Below are positions 48,289 through 58,464 of a DNA stretch of 64,000 nt, piece by piece. A model generated the notes under the pieces. That model made no database searches, was not told the DNA's origin, and saw nothing but the letters and a program-made list of their open reading frames with translations. This DNA comes from Candidatus Eisenbergiella intestinipullorum (lineage in GTDB: Bacteria > Bacillota > Clostridia > Lachnospirales > Lachnospiraceae), in the NCBI GenBank assembly GCA_019119815.1, contig DWWH01000033.1, positions 1 through 64,000 of the forward strand. Direction: 5' to 3'. The first letter of the stretch is position 1; every line of letters starts with the position of its first letter. The position numbers were made by a program, and so were the translations under genes.

Positions 48289-50205
48289 TCATTCTTCAAA
48301 TGGCTCATATTTATGGCCGCTCCACGACAGACCGACATGTGTGGAAAATTCCAGGGTATTCAGCCTGATGCCGTGGACGATCACAGACAGTACGTTTAAG
48401 ATCATATTAAGCCCATGGCCGAATACCAGAATAATGACGGCAAAAATAATAAAGATAAAATGTCCGAGCAGCGGGCTGACCATATCGTTGATCGTTGCGG
48501 AGATTGCCGCTCCGGCCAATCCTACCGCCCACAGGCGGATATAAGAAACGATGTCGGAAAATACATTGACAACTCCCAACAGCATGGAAACAATATCCTT
48601 TACGCTGTCCAGGACGGACTGCAGAATACTTTCCTCATAATTCCCGAAAATAAAATTCACCGCAAATCCGATGATGACAAGGGCAACGGCAATCGTCCCC
48701 ACCGGAATCCCTGCCACGACAAGATCCAGGCCAAATACAGCCCCGTTTACCACCAGGGAAAGAACCACATAATACATTCCCACAAGCTCCAGGATCGAGC
48801 CAATATCCCCCAGCATTTTTAAGGAGCCGCGGTTCCTTGCCGCCCCGCTCGCATGCGCGATCAGAAGATGCAGCAGCGCGATCGTAAACATCAGGATCTG
48901 AACATTCTGGCTGGTGGTGAGCCCTGCTTTTCCGCCTGTCCAGAACGGGTACCAGATCTTATCCGAATACACATTGGAGATCACCGGCACAGACAGCTTT
49001 TTGAGCCATTCCGGCAGTTCCTCCGCGGCCAGGCCAAACCAAGAGCAGGTAACGGTTCCCCATACCACGGTCATTCCGCCAAACAAAAGGAGCAGCCACG
49101 CTATCGGGGCGATCGCCTTTTTCTCTTTACGGCTCTTGATCATCATTGCCGCCGCTATCCCGCAGATCAGAAGGCCGTAACCGCCGTCTCCAAAAATAAT
49201 ACCGACAAATATGGTGATAAATACCAGGAACCAGCCGGAAATATCCGGTTCAAAGTACCCCGGCATACTTCCCAGGAAATCCGTCACAGGATAAACAAGG
49301 CTGACAAATTTATTATTGCGCAGTTTCGTCGGCGCGTCGTCCTCTTCTGTAGGATCTTCCGCCAGAAGCCCCCATGCGTTTTCCCTCGCCATCGTTTGAA
49401 GTCTGCTTAAATCTTCTGCCGGAAGGAATCCGACGAGATAAGCCACCGAAACCTTTCCGGAAGAGTCCTCCGAAAGATCCTCCTCCCCCATTCCGCTGGC
49501 ATAGGTTTCAAACTCGACTTCCTTTTTCAGGGCCGCGACGGCCCGTTCCAGACTCGGCCTGTAGGCCGCCAGGGCCTCCAGTTCTTCCTTTATGCTCTGC
49601 AGCTGCCTGCGGGCATCCTCCAGTTTCTTTCTGAGTTCTCCTGTTGACACGTCCGGAAGTTTAAACCGGCTGCGCTCCAGCTGAATCTTATCTTCCTCCG
49701 TGAGCGTTCCATCGTTTATCAGAAGGAAGCGCACGACATCTTTGGTACGTTCCAGCGCAATCGTCCTGGCAGTATCGCCCAGTCTGTCGTATACGGAAGG
49801 ACTCATTTCATGGAAAGAAAGGACAATTCCCTTTTTGGCCAGAAACGCGATCTGTTCGGGATCAATATCGCCCCATGCCCTGGTCCGTTCCAGCTCCGCC
49901 TGATATGCGGAAATATCCGCATAGCAGTTCTTCTGCTCTTCCTGCAGGGAATCGATCCTTCCTGCTATGGAAAGGGCTTCCTGTGTGTCCGCTTCTTTCT
50001 GAGCCATCCCCCGGACGGGTTTATCCGCCGCTGCGGCCATTCCTTTTTCCAGGGAAGCGATCTGTTCCTTCAGCTCCACAAGGCGCGGCCCTTTTCCCTC
50101 TTTGATCTCAATATGCAGAAGTCCAAGCTTCCGCAGCTTCTTCAACGCGTTTTTTCTCTCGCCGTCCAGTACGATCAGGGAAACTTTTTTCATAGGCACG
50201 ATCAT
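48289..50205 (-). CDS. ntpI: V-type ATPase subunit I (a-subunit, stator and ion channel)
   Basis: A 638-residue protein. The N-terminal 300 residues are cytosolic and coiled (GLLHIEIKEGKGPRLVELKE, RRQLQSIKEELEALAAYRPS). The C-terminal half has seven or eight helices, beginning FVSLVYPVTDFLGSMPGYFE and DISGWFLVFITIFVGIIFGD, with ALLHLLIAHASGAARNRGSL and DIVSYIRLWAVGLAGAAISA carrying the conserved Arg that faces the rotor ring. Its ATG overlaps the stop of subunit D by 4 bases. GGAGG is 10 bases upstream. Confidence 0.97.
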   Translation of the reverse strand: MIVPMKKVSLIVLDGERKNALKKLRKLGLLHIEIKEGKGPRLVELKEQIASLEKGMAAAADKPVRGMAQKEADTQEALSIAGRIDSLQEEQKNCYADISAYQAELERTRAWGDIDPEQIAFLAKKGIVLSFHEMSPSVYDRLGDTARTIALERTKDVVRFLLINDGTLTEEDKIQLERSRFKLPDVSTGELRKKLEDARRQLQSIKEELEALAAYRPSLERAVAALKKEVEFETYASGMGEEDLSEDSSGKVSVAYLVGFLPAEDLSRLQTMARENAWGLLAEDPTEEDDAPTKLRNNKFVSLVYPVTDFLGSMPGYFEPDISGWFLVFITIFVGIIFGDGGYGLLICGIAAAMMIKSRKEKKAIAPIAWLLLLFGGMTVVWGTVTCSWFGLAAEELPEWLKKLSVPVISNVYSDKIWYPFWTGGKAGLTTSQNVQILMFTIALLHLLIAHASGAARNRGSLKMLGDIGSILELVGMYYVVLSLVVNGAVFGLDLVVAGIPVGTIAVALVIIGFAVNFIFGNYEESILQSVLDSVKDIVSMLLGVVNVFSDIVSYIRLWAVGLAGAAISATINDMVSPLLGHFIFIIFAVIILVFGHGLNMILNVLSVIVHGIRLNTLEFSTHVGLSWSGHKYEPFEE

Positions 50206-50834
50206 GGAACCGCCACCTCCCTTCCGGCGGCAGCCGCATTCGCCTGCGCGATTTTCTTTTTGGAAATTTTAGAGCGGACGACTGCGCTGACCTGCTGATC
50301 TGCCATATAAATCGAAATCTTTTTAATATTCTCCCGGGTCTCAGGAATTTTCACCTTTTCAAACAGGTTTACTCTCTGTGATGTGGTGAGTAATTCCTTC
50401 TGCAACAGCCGCACCTGTTCCTCCAGCACTTCTGCTTCCAGGTCAAGTTCCATCGCCTTTTCCATGTGATTCGCGGCCAGGTCGACCCACAGAGGCGTTT
50501 CATACAGATCGTAATCCCCTCTGGAAAAATCCGCCCCTTCATAGATCGGGATCGTAACGCCCGCAATATTGCCGGTTCCTCTCCGGATATTGGCAACGGT
50601 AATGATCCCTTTCGGGAACGCATCCGCCTCACTGAAAACAGCGATCCACTGCTCAAACTCCTTTTCCAGCTCCTCCTTCTGCCGCCTTACGGCTTTCGCC
50701 TTTGCTTCGATGCCGCGGATCTCGGACTGCAGCTGCTGTTTCTTGAGAGTCAGGGTAGGCAAATATCTCTGGTACATTTTTAACGCGTCTTTCTGTACCT
50801 TCAATTCATTTTTTGTCAGTTTAATTTTTGCCAC
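50202..50834 (-). CDS. ntpD: V-type ATPase subunit D (central shaft)
   Basis: A 210-residue, almost wholly helical protein starting MAKIKLTKNELKVQKDALKM, followed by YQRYLPTLTLKKQQLQSEIR, the pattern of the long coiled coil that turns inside A3B3. The C-terminal coil includes TSQRVNLFEKVKIPETRENI and IKKISIYMADQQVSAVVRSK. The middle part is shorter than in archaeal subunit D. It lies 13 bp after subunit B and overlaps subunit I. No subunit F gene is found in the operon, as is common in this layout. Confidence 0.96.
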   Translation of the reverse strand: MAKIKLTKNELKVQKDALKMYQRYLPTLTLKKQQLQSEIRGIEAKAKAVRRQKEELEKEFEQWIAVFSEADAFPKGIITVANIRRGTGNIAGVTIPIYEGADFSRGDYDLYETPLWVDLAANHMEKAMELDLEAEVLEEQVRLLQKELLTTSQRVNLFEKVKIPETRENIKKISIYMADQQVSAVVRSKISKKKIAQANAAAAGREVAVP

Positions 50835-50847
50835 GTTACCGACCCCC

Positions 50848-52149
50848 TTATTTCTCAGGCCAGAATTCTTCCAGCAGCTCCGACTTCATTCCGGTTTCTT
50901 CCTTCTCGAAACAGTCGGCAAGGATCTGCCACCCCAGATCCAGCGCATTTTCCAGGGAAAGGTTTACGGAGAGGCTCATGAGCTTCTCTTCAAATAAATT
51001 TCCGTATTTGAGAAGCTTTTCATCCCAACGGCTCATGACAAAACCCATGTTTTTCTTCTCAACCGTATCTTTATAGGAAGAATATAAACGGATCATGGCA
51101 TCCATAAGCGCACGGTGGTCTTTTCTTGTCTTTCCGTTTACATTCTGTTTCAGACGGGACAGAGAACCGAAGGGTTCGATCCGCCCTCCCTTTAAATAAT
51201 ACTGGCCTTCCGTGATATAGCCTGTGTTGTCCGGAACCGGATGGGTAACGTCGTCCCCCGGCATGGTGGTCACTGCCAGGATCGTTACGGAACCGGCATT
51301 GTCAAAGTCAACGGCCTTCTCATAGCGGGATGCCAGCTGGGAATATAAATCTCCCGGATAGCCCCGGTTGGAGGGCACCTGTTCCTGGGTAATGGCAATT
51401 TCCTTCATCGCATCGGCAAAATTGGTCATATCCGTCAGGAGCACCAGAACGTCCTTATCCTGCAGGGCGAACTGCTCCGCGACTGCCAGCGCCATGTCCG
51501 GAATCTTCATACATTCTACGGTGGGGTCAGCAGCCGTATGGATAAACATGACCGTCCTGCTTAAAGCGCCGCCCTGGGAAAGCGTTTCCCTGAAATAAAG
51601 ATAATCATCATATTTTAATCCCATTCCGCCAAGAACGATGACATCCGCCTCCGCCTGCATGGCAATGCGGGCCAGAAGCTCATTGTAAGGTTCTCCCGAA
51701 ATAGAGAAAATAGGAAGCTTCTGGGAAACAACCAGAGTATTGAACATATCGATCATTGGAATGTTCGTACGCATCATACGGTTGGCGAGAATACGCTTCG
51801 TGGGATTGACGGAAGGACCGCCGATGGGCTTCATATTTTCCGTCAGCGCCGTTCCCTTATCCATGGGTTCGCCGGAACCATTGAATACCCTTCCAAGCAG
51901 GTCCTCGCTGAACGATACCTGCATTTCATGTCCCAGAAAACGCACCTCGTCACCGGTAGACACACCCTTTCCGCCCGCAAATACCTGCAGGGAAACAAGA
52001 TCGCCTTCAATTTTATTCACTTCCGCAAGGGATTTGCCGAAGCGTGTGCTGACCGTCGCCAGCTCGTTGTTCCGAATGCCTTTGGCGCGGACCGTAATCA
52101 CATTTCCGGTTATGGATTCGATCCGGTTATATACTTTATTCATCCTCAC
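50848..52149 (-). CDS. ntpB: V-type ATPase subunit B
   Basis: A 433-residue non-catalytic nucleotide-site subunit. It shows [20 protein letters not shown] at the start, [60 protein letters not shown] in place of a P-loop, and [20 protein letters not shown] with [24 protein letters not shown] at 52149 overlaps the TGA of subunit A (GTGA); ATG at 52143 is an alternative start two codons later. The length is normal for bacterial V-ATPases. Confidence 0.97.
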   Translation of the reverse strand: MRMNKVYNRIESITGNVITVRAKGIRNNELATVSTRFGKSLAEVNKIEGDLVSLQVFAGGKGVSTGDEVRFLGHEMQVSFSEDLLGRVFNGSGEPMDKGTALTENMKPIGGPSVNPTKRILANRMMRTNIPMIDMFNTLVVSQKLPIFSISGEPYNELLARIAMQAEADVIVLGGMGLKYDDYLYFRETLSQGGALSRTVMFIHTAADPTVECMKIPDMALAVAEQFALQDKDVLVLLTDMTNFADAMKEIAITQEQVPSNRGYPGDLYSQLASRYEKAVDFDNAGSVTILAVTTMPGDDVTHPVPDNTGYITEGQYYLKGGRIEPFGSLSRLKQNVNGKTRKDHRALMDAMIRLYSSYKDTVEKKNMGFVMSRWDEKLLKYGNLFEEKLMSLSVNLSLENALDLGWQILADCFEKEETGMKSELLEEFWPEK

Positions 52150-53924
52150 TCACCGCCTTTGCACAGTGCTTCCGCCTCGTCGCTGCAGGTTCCGCCGCCG
52201 TCTTCATACTGCCGGTCGATTTCAGCTTCCCTGGCCCTGAAAGCCTCGCTCATAAATTCCGTATCATTCCAGTCGATAAATTTCTGCCGCATGCTGTTAA
52301 AGAAGCCGCGCGCCCCGTCTTTATCGCTCAGCGCATATTCCGAACCAAGAATCCGTACCAGTTTATCGAGCACATAGCGCTGACGCTCTGCCCCGCAGTT
52401 CGCGTCGGTCGGATTAAAGGAATCCTGCTGGAGATAAACCGCGTCCAGCATTTCTCCCTTGAGGTAAACGATATAATCCGGCAGGCTCGTCCCTTCCTCT
52501 CCGACCACCTTCATCATGGAGCCGATGTCGTTGCCATGAAGCAGAATGCTCTTCAAAAATGCCGTTTTCTCCGGCGCGATGACTCCCCGGTATTTCGACC
52601 ATGAAATGAGCGGGTCGATCGCCGGATACTTACGCGCATCCGAACGCTCTCTGGACAGGCCGTGGAAAGCGCCTACCACCTTCAGGGTCGCCTGCGTCAC
52701 AGGCTCGTCGAAATTACCTCCCGCCGGAGAAACCGTACCGCCGATGGTTACGGAGCCTTTGGAGCCATCCGGAAGGCGTACATAACCGGCCCTCTCGTAA
52801 AATGCCGAAATATAGGACTCCAGATATGCCGGAAACGCCTCTTCTCCCGGAATTTCTTCCAGACGCCCCGACATTTCCCGAAGCGCCTGGGCCCAGCGGG
52901 AAGTAGAATCTGCCAGAAGCAGTACATGCAGTCCCATCTGGCGGTAATATTCCGCCATCGTCACAGAAGTATAAACCGATGCTTCACGGCTGGCAACCGG
53001 CATGGAGGACGTATTACAGATGATAATGGTCCGTTCCATCAGGGAACGTCCTGTCCTGGGATCGACCAGTTCCGGGAACTCCGTCAGCGTTTCCACCACT
53101 TCTCCGGCACGCTCTCCGCAGGCGGCTATAATGACGATATCCACATCCGCGTTTTTGGAAGTCGTGTGCTGCAGCACCGTCTTACCCGCGCCAAAAGGCC
53201 CGGGAATACAGTAAGTCCCGCCCTTTGCCACAGGAAAAAAGGAATCGATCAGACGGACCTTCGTTTCCATGGTTTCCACGGGCGCCAGACGTTCGCTGTA
53301 ACACGTGACCGCACGTTTTACCGGCCATTTGAAAGACATCGTAAGCGGTATCTCATTGCCCCTGTTATCCGCTATGACCGCAATGGTTTCCCTAATCGTA
53401 TATTCTCCCTTCGGCGCCACGGATTTTACCGTGTAATTCCCCCGCAGATAAAACGGTACAAGGATTTTATGGACAAAGGTACTCTCGGGGACCGTTCCCA
53501 CATATTCCCCGGCTTTTACAACATCGCCCGGTTTCGAAACCGGAGTAAATTCCCATTTCCTTTCGGCATCCAGCGCGTCGGTATAGATGCCCCTCTCCAG
53601 AAACCATCCCGCCTGCTCTGCCAGAAGAGGCAGCGGATTCTGAAGGCCATCGTAAATCTGGCCCAGCAGACCCGGCCCCAGCTCCGCGGTGAGCATGTCT
53701 CCGGTAAACGTTACCTCATCGCCGCATTCAATGCCATTTGTCATCTCATAAACCTGTATCTGGGCAATCGTTCCCCGGATACGGATCACTTCGCTTTTGA
53801 GAGAGGTATTTCCAACTTTTACGTAGCAGATCTCGTTCATTGAGACGTTGCCTTCAAACTGGACGGATACCATATTTCCATTCACGCCTACGACCCGCCC
53901 TGTGCTTTGATTGTTTCCGGTCAT
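52146..53924 (-). CDS. ntpA: V-type ATPase catalytic subunit A
   Basis: A 592-residue catalytic subunit. An N-terminal barrel ([20 protein letters not shown]) is followed by the A-specific non-homologous region (about residues 110-200). The P-loop is GPFGAGKTV at residues 242-250; the catalytic Glu lies in [20 protein letters not shown], and the signature [20 protein letters not shown] follows. The C-terminal helical part ends with [10 protein letters not shown]. Its ATG overlaps the DUF2764 gene's stop by 4 bases. Length and motif order are complete. Confidence 0.98.
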   Translation of the reverse strand: MTGNNQSTGRVVGVNGNMVSVQFEGNVSMNEICYVKVGNTSLKSEVIRIRGTIAQIQVYEMTNGIECGDEVTFTGDMLTAELGPGLLGQIYDGLQNPLPLLAEQAGWFLERGIYTDALDAERKWEFTPVSKPGDVVKAGEYVGTVPESTFVHKILVPFYLRGNYTVKSVAPKGEYTIRETIAVIADNRGNEIPLTMSFKWPVKRAVTCYSERLAPVETMETKVRLIDSFFPVAKGGTYCIPGPFGAGKTVLQHTTSKNADVDIVIIAACGERAGEVVETLTEFPELVDPRTGRSLMERTIIICNTSSMPVASREASVYTSVTMAEYYRQMGLHVLLLADSTSRWAQALREMSGRLEEIPGEEAFPAYLESYISAFYERAGYVRLPDGSKGSVTIGGTVSPAGGNFDEPVTQATLKVVGAFHGLSRERSDARKYPAIDPLISWSKYRGVIAPEKTAFLKSILLHGNDIGSMMKVVGEEGTSLPDYIVYLKGEMLDAVYLQQDSFNPTDANCGAERQRYVLDKLVRILGSEYALSDKDGARGFFNSMRQKFIDWNDTEFMSEAFRAREAEIDRQYEDGGGTCSDEAEALCKGGE

Positions 53925-54478
53925 TCCTTAACCTCCTGATCGCCCCCATGCATAATTGAGCTGTAAATTTCCCGATATGCGCTTTGTCCCCTGTTTTTAT
54001 CAAACCGTTTCAGCCTTAAAATCAGCTTCAGCTTCAGCGCATAATAAAACAACATTGTTTCGCTGAAGGAATCCGCGGGACGCAGCGTTTCCAGAAAATC
54101 CAGGCGGACGCGGGTTAAATACCGCTCTGCCTCCAGAGGATCCTCCATCTCCACCGCCTGACGTACCGTCTGAAGCAGCGCGGCGGAAGCTTCCCCTCTT
54201 TTTCCTTCAAACGGCTTTTTCATCTTCTCTGCGCGCGCTTCGGCAAGCGCCAGGCGAAAATTGATTTCCCACTCGTTCCACCTGTCAATAAACGGATATC
54301 CTGATTTTTTATTCTCTCTTTTCGGGACAAGGGTCAGCCCGCTCAAAGCATTCCAGGCCTTTTTCCCCAGATTGCTTCTGCAGAGTTCATAAAACCGTTC
54401 CTCTGTAATGGGCAGAGCTGTTGTTTCACCGGCAATCTCCAAAGAGGGCAGCTGTGCAATCAGATAATATTGATTCAT
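53921..54478 (-). CDS. V-ATPase-associated DUF2764 protein
   Basis: A 185-residue helical protein starting MNQYYLIAQLPSLEIAGETT. It sits exactly between subunits E and A with 4-base overlaps on both sides, the position of the DUF2764 protein in bacterial V-ATPase operons of spirochaetes, Bacteroidetes and some Clostridia. GYPFIDRWNEWEINFRLALA and YALKLKLILRLKRFDKNRGQ are its clearest blocks. It is thought to replace subunit C, linking the rotor or stator to the headpiece; this is inference from gene order. No other C-subunit gene is present. Confidence 0.88.
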   Translation of the reverse strand: MNQYYLIAQLPSLEIAGETTALPITEERFYELCRSNLGKKAWNALSGLTLVPKRENKKSGYPFIDRWNEWEINFRLALAEARAEKMKKPFEGKRGEASAALLQTVRQAVEMEDPLEAERYLTRVRLDFLETLRPADSFSETMLFYYALKLKLILRLKRFDKNRGQSAYREIYSSIMHGGDQEVKE

Positions 54479-55089
54479 ATATTCTCAGCTTCTTTCATCA
54501 ATGATGTCAGTTTTGGAGTTAAATATACAGACAGCAGCTCGGTAACCGCTTCCGCCGAATAGTCATAATAAATCCGTCCATCCTGGACCGAAATGCGGAA
54601 TCCCCCTTCAAAGCTGTCGTCCGGTTTCAACGTGACTCCCCCGCACATCCGTTCTTTCAGTCCCGCAAGCAGTTCCTCCTCAATGGAAGCCAGGTCTCTG
54701 CTTCCGACCAAAACGGAGAGATCCTCCGCTTCCGTATCCTTCGTCCAGTTTTCCACAGCCGTAAGAATTAACTGCGTAAGGGCATCGGAAGATAATGCCT
54801 CTTTCACATGATCCCCTGCAACGGCGTTCAGTTCTTTCGCAACGCTTTCTCTGAATGAGATCAAAAGGTTCCTTCCGGCCTGGCGGATCGAATCCTCCCC
54901 TGCGCGTACAAAGCGTTCATTCTGCGCCCTGGCCTCCAGCATGATCTTCTCAGCTTCTGCCTTCGCATCGGAAATGATCTTTTCAGCCTCAGCCTTTGCT
55001 GATTCCAATATGGAAGCGGCTTCCGTTTCAGCGGCTTTTACGCCATCATTTTTAATCTGGTCAATGAGCTCCTGCAATTGGATTTCCAT
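54475..55089 (-). CDS. ntpE: V-type ATPase subunit E (peripheral stalk)
   Basis: A 204-residue peripheral stalk subunit. The N-terminal half is a long Ala/Glu/Lys coiled coil (AASILESAKAEAEKIISDAK and a related repeat after it), and the C-terminal half is a globular alpha/beta domain (LVGSRDLASIEEELLAGLKE, GGFRISVQDGRIYYDYSAEA) that contacts subunit B. AAAGGAG lies just upstream, overlapping the stop of a 45-codon ORF. It overlaps the DUF2764 gene by 4 bases. No separate G/H subunit is seen. Confidence 0.94.
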   Translation of the reverse strand: MEIQLQELIDQIKNDGVKAAETEAASILESAKAEAEKIISDAKAEAEKIMLEARAQNERFVRAGEDSIRQAGRNLLISFRESVAKELNAVAGDHVKEALSSDALTQLILTAVENWTKDTEAEDLSVLVGSRDLASIEEELLAGLKERMCGGVTLKPDDSFEGGFRISVQDGRIYYDYSAEAVTELLSVYLTPKLTSLMKEAENI

Positions 55090-55094
55090 TTACG

Positions 55095-55232
55095 TCATCT
55101 CCTTTCCCATCCATCCCCTGCGGTTTCAATGCGCTCCAAACGAAAGGGTTTCAAATCCACAGGTTGTTGGATATTCCGGAACCTTACAGGTCCCGAACAG
55201 GCGGAATAGATGAAATTGCAATAATTCTTCAT
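55095..55232 (-). CDS. Small ORF (45 residues) leading the V-ATPase operon
   Basis: Between the operon promoter and subunit E an ATG at 55232 is preceded by GGAG at 5-base spacing, an excellent site. It opens 45 codons: MKNYCNFIYSACSGPVRFRN, then IQQPVDLKPFRLERIETAGD and a short end. Its TGA lies inside the ribosome binding region of subunit E, so translation of the two is likely coupled. Two cysteines and several Arg residues are present, with no membrane helix. I do not recognise it; it could be a leader peptide or a small accessory protein. The rest of the 338-bp gap is promoter and terminator. Confidence 0.5.
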   Translation of the reverse strand: MKNYCNFIYSACSGPVRFRNIQQPVDLKPFRLERIETAGDGWERR

Positions 55233-55273
55233 TTATACTCCGTCTTTTTGTATATTTTACACAATATAGGTTC

Positions 55274-55302
55274 ATTATACTTCTTCTGCAAAATCTAGGC
55301 AA
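55274..55302 (-). promoter_or_regulatory. V-ATPase operon promoter
   Basis: On the minus strand TTGCCT (55302-55297), 17 bases, consensus TATAAT (55279-55274). The start of the 45-codon ORF is 42 bases beyond the -10. Confidence 0.85.
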
Positions 55303-55376
55303 CAAAAATTTTCACCCCAAAAATGAAGTAAAACCCATATCAAAATAGAACCTTTTTATTCCTTCCATTGTTTCAT

Positions 55377-55412
55377 GCCAAAACTGCCGCACAGGTTTCC
55401 CCGTGCGGCAGT
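55377..55412 (-). terminator. Terminator after radical SAM gene
   Basis: ACTGCCGCAC (55383-55392) pairs with GTGCGGCAGT (55403-55412). A short T run follows on the minus strand and a seven-T run on the plus strand, so it may work both ways. Confidence 0.75.
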
Positions 55413-55427
55413 CCAATTTTTTTCTGT

Positions 55428-56378
55428 TTATTTATTCCTGTTCTTCTTCAGAATATCATTCACAATATCCATCCGCAGACCCGCGTCGATGAAATCGCAG
55501 TGCTTACAGAAGGGATAATTCTGTCTGCCGTCCTTCACCGCCTGACGCAGCTTCTGATATTCCGGGCTGTTCCAGGCATCCTTCAGAGGCGTTTTGGTCA
55601 GGTCTCCCATGTCCGTCACCTCGAAGTTGTCGCAGCAGCAGATTCCCAGCTTGCCGTTGGGCGTGATCCACATATCCGTGTAGGGCATCAGACAGGTTTC
55701 CTTAATGACCTTCTCCGTCGCCGCCTTGTTGGGCGCGCTTCCGGCACGGTTGGTCAGGACCTCCTTCAGATAACGCATCTGGATCAGGATGTCCACATCC
55801 TTGAACTCGTCCGGATGGCTCTTCACATATTCATAGATCTCCTGGATGTTGTCATGGAATTTCATATCCAGGCAGTAATTGTTGATGATGAGCTGATTCA
55901 CGTAAGGGACAATGGCCTTCACCTTGTCCACGGTCAGAAGCAGGCCGTTGGTGGACATGAAAATGAACACATCCGGAAGCTGCTTCCTGGCGTACTTATG
56001 AAACTCCACGATTCTGGTATCCAGCCAGGGTTCGTTGTTTCCGTACAGAGTCAGATGACCCTTGTAGCCCCAGTCGCGGAGCTGGTCGATGATGCTGTAA
56101 TACAGCTCGTCCGACATTCTGGCGTAGGGACGTTTTTCCGCGTTTTTATTCGCCGTGCAGAATTCACAGGTGCTGTTGCAGCGGTTGATCGTCTCCAGAT
56201 TGACCACATTGGGATGGGGGATCGGATCGCTCTCCATAAAATATTTGATGTATTCTCTCTGGGATTTTCCCCGCGTCAGAAACTGCAGGGTCAGATACCC
56301 TTCGCTCGCCAGCTTTGGGAAATACTTTCTCATGTTCCAGCCGAATTTTCCGGCGTAGTTGTGAACTCTGATCGGCAT
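55428..56378 (-). CDS. Radical SAM protein with C-terminal SPASM-like cysteines
   Basis: A 316-residue iron-sulfur enzyme. The core motif is RCNSTCEFC with Cys67, Cys71 and Cys74 (CxxxCxxC). GHLTLYGNNEPWLDTRIVEF and FIFMSTNGLLLTVDK are strands of the SAM barrel. The C-terminal extension has TCLMPYTDMWITPNGKLGIC then CCDN and NYPFCKHCDF, a SPASM or twitch-type auxiliary cluster site. The substrate is unknown; the adjacent DUF6044 gene on the same strand (82 bp upstream) suggests a cell-envelope role. GGAG is 7 bases before the ATG. Confidence 0.93.
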   Translation of the reverse strand: MPIRVHNYAGKFGWNMRKYFPKLASEGYLTLQFLTRGKSQREYIKYFMESDPIPHPNVVNLETINRCNSTCEFCTANKNAEKRPYARMSDELYYSIIDQLRDWGYKGHLTLYGNNEPWLDTRIVEFHKYARKQLPDVFIFMSTNGLLLTVDKVKAIVPYVNQLIINNYCLDMKFHDNIQEIYEYVKSHPDEFKDVDILIQMRYLKEVLTNRAGSAPNKAATEKVIKETCLMPYTDMWITPNGKLGICCCDNFEVTDMGDLTKTPLKDAWNSPEYQKLRQAVKDGRQNYPFCKHCDFIDAGLRMDIVNDILKKNRNK

Positions 56379-56460
56379 CTTACTATCTCCTTTTATCCTT
56401 TGCTCTCTGCCAGAATGGCCGCGTGATGCGTTATCATCATATCACCGGGGGGACTTTCTG

Positions 56461-58464
56461 TCAAACCTGCTCATACACATAGATCGTATAGGGCGATCCT
56501 TCTCCGCTGTACGTCCCTGCCAGCGCGAATCCCAGCTCCGGCGCGTTGCTGATTTCGATCCGGGAAAACAGGTATTTTCCGCCAAGCTGTCGGAACACGT
56601 CGGCGTCAATATAGAGCCTGTCGTCCGCCACCTGCATGGTGCGCACCGGATTCCAGGTATTCTCTCCGGAGCCGGAGAAAATATAGGCTCTCGCGCCCCA
56701 GTCCCAGAAATAGGTATCCCATTCCTCCACCCGTTCGGTGGCGGGGGCGATCATCGCACCGAACGCTTCCTTGTATTCCTGGGGATAAAAGCCCAGGTAG
56801 CCGTCCAGCGTGGAGATGCCGTTGTAGGACAGGACCGCCGGATGCATGCCATAGGCGACGCTGTACTCCCCGTCGTAGCCGATGTCCTCTTTGATCTCAT
56901 CAAAAAGCGCCTCCGAGAAAAATTCCCGGTAATTCAGGTTTTCCACCTCCACGCCCTTCACCAGACGGTAGGCGTGATAATAAAGCGTATAGTAAAAATC
57001 ATTGTACACGGCAGGCGTGAGCACCACCACGGCCAGGCTGATCACAAGGATCGCGTTTCCCAGCCACTTTTTTCTCCGGTCATACAGATACTTCACCAGC
57101 AAAAACAGGAGCGCATACCACAGAAACGGATTGAAAAATACGGTCCGGTTGAACTGGAAGCCCTCCAGCGGCGGAATCAGCGCCTCAAACAGCTCCCGCA
57201 GGCCGCCCCAGTAGTAGAAGCCGTAAACCAGACAGTTTCCCACGATGAAATAGAGCACCAGACAGAAGCTGTCCGTCAGGATCCTTTTCGGCTGGCCCCT
57301 GCGGATCAGGCAGATCACCCGGTACATAAAAAACAGCAGGCAAAGCGGAAGCAGGAACCGGGTATGGGAGGGCTGGGCGTGAAAGATGGCCTGGGAGAAC
57401 ACCTCCCAGATGGTCTTTGCGATCTGTGCCGCCGTAAAGTTATCCTCCGCCATACTGCCGCGCATGGTCTCCACGCTGGAAAACAGCATTTCTCCAAACA
57501 GACGGTATTCAAAGACCATGTACCCGGCGGAAAGCACAATAAGCGCCGCCAGAAGGCGCCGGCTGAAAAAGCGGGAGGGGCCGCCCTTCTTTTTTTCCTT
57601 CAAACCTGCATCCTGGGTGGCCGTTTCCGCTTTTCTTCCCCTGACCGAATCCCTCACCCACAGGATCAGGATCGCCAGCACCAGATAGCCCAGAATAAAG
57701 ATTCCGAAGTAGGAAAAATAGGAAAGAAGGGGATAAAAAAACAGAAGCAGGCAGCTGAGCAGCCATCCCCGCCGCCCTTTTCCTGAAGCCGCAGACGGCG
57801 CGCCCTTCTTCCCGACGCCGCCTTCCGCCGCCTTTCCTTCTCTCCCCCAGGGCGCCTCTCCCCGGTAGATTCTGCGCAACAGGTAAATGACCAGCGGAAT
57901 GGAGGCAAAGGCGATGCCGTAGGCAGGAAAAAGCGGAAGCAGGCCGTAGATCAGGCCGCAGACCACCGCGATGGGGCGGTACTGCTTCCAGCTGTCCGGC
58001 GCATCCTTTTTCCTCCCGGAAGCTTTCCGGGCTTCCGGTTCCGCGTTCGCCTCCCCGCCTGCCGCCTCTCCGGTACCAGAAAGGCGGCGTCCGCTTCCGG
58101 TATCATAAATGTCCTTCGCCAGCACATATACGGAAAACTCCGCGATCAGAATTTTCAGGAAATATCCGCACAGATATGCGGCGAACGGAGGAAGCAGATA
58201 ATAAAGGATATTGTACAGGGAAAATTCCGAGCTCAGATAGTCCCTCGTAATGCCGCCCAGGATGGGAACGGTCGCATTATGAGCGAAAAAGGTTCCGGAA
58301 TGCTTCATCGCCATAAAATGCCCCATGAACAGGTCCAGGTTATCATGGACGGCGATATAGCTGTTTTCCCCGAAAAAAAGAAAAACCGCCGCCTCTCCCA
58401 GAACGGCGGCTCCGAACAGGAACCAGTACCATTTTCTGATCACAGATTGCAGCAGTTTTTTCAT
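56461..58464 (-). CDS. DUF6044 polytopic membrane protein (YkoS-like, glycosyltransferase-like)
   Basis: A 667-residue membrane protein with 10-12 helices. It starts MKKLLQSVIRKWYWFLFGAA; ENSYIAVHDNLDLFMGHFMA near residue 33-52 contains the acidic motif expected in the first external loop of GT-C-type enzymes, followed by FSLYNILYYLLPPFAAYLCG. A central cytosolic loop rich in Lys, Gly and Ala separates the helix blocks twice. The C-terminal external domain (EYSVAYGMHPAVLSYNGIST) is typical of DUF6044. It likely transfers sugars to a lipid-linked or surface acceptor. Its ATG overlaps the stop of the Rrf2 gene (ATGA). Confidence 0.85.
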   Translation of the reverse strand: MKKLLQSVIRKWYWFLFGAAVLGEAAVFLFFGENSYIAVHDNLDLFMGHFMAMKHSGTFFAHNATVPILGGITRDYLSSEFSLYNILYYLLPPFAAYLCGYFLKILIAEFSVYVLAKDIYDTGSGRRLSGTGEAAGGEANAEPEARKASGRKKDAPDSWKQYRPIAVVCGLIYGLLPLFPAYGIAFASIPLVIYLLRRIYRGEAPWGREGKAAEGGVGKKGAPSAASGKGRRGWLLSCLLLFFYPLLSYFSYFGIFILGYLVLAILILWVRDSVRGRKAETATQDAGLKEKKKGGPSRFFSRRLLAALIVLSAGYMVFEYRLFGEMLFSSVETMRGSMAEDNFTAAQIAKTIWEVFSQAIFHAQPSHTRFLLPLCLLFFMYRVICLIRRGQPKRILTDSFCLVLYFIVGNCLVYGFYYWGGLRELFEALIPPLEGFQFNRTVFFNPFLWYALLFLLVKYLYDRRKKWLGNAILVISLAVVVLTPAVYNDFYYTLYYHAYRLVKGVEVENLNYREFFSEALFDEIKEDIGYDGEYSVAYGMHPAVLSYNGISTLDGYLGFYPQEYKEAFGAMIAPATERVEEWDTYFWDWGARAYIFSGSGENTWNPVRTMQVADDRLYIDADVFRQLGGKYLFSRIEISNAPELGFALAGTYSGEGSPYTIYVYEQV

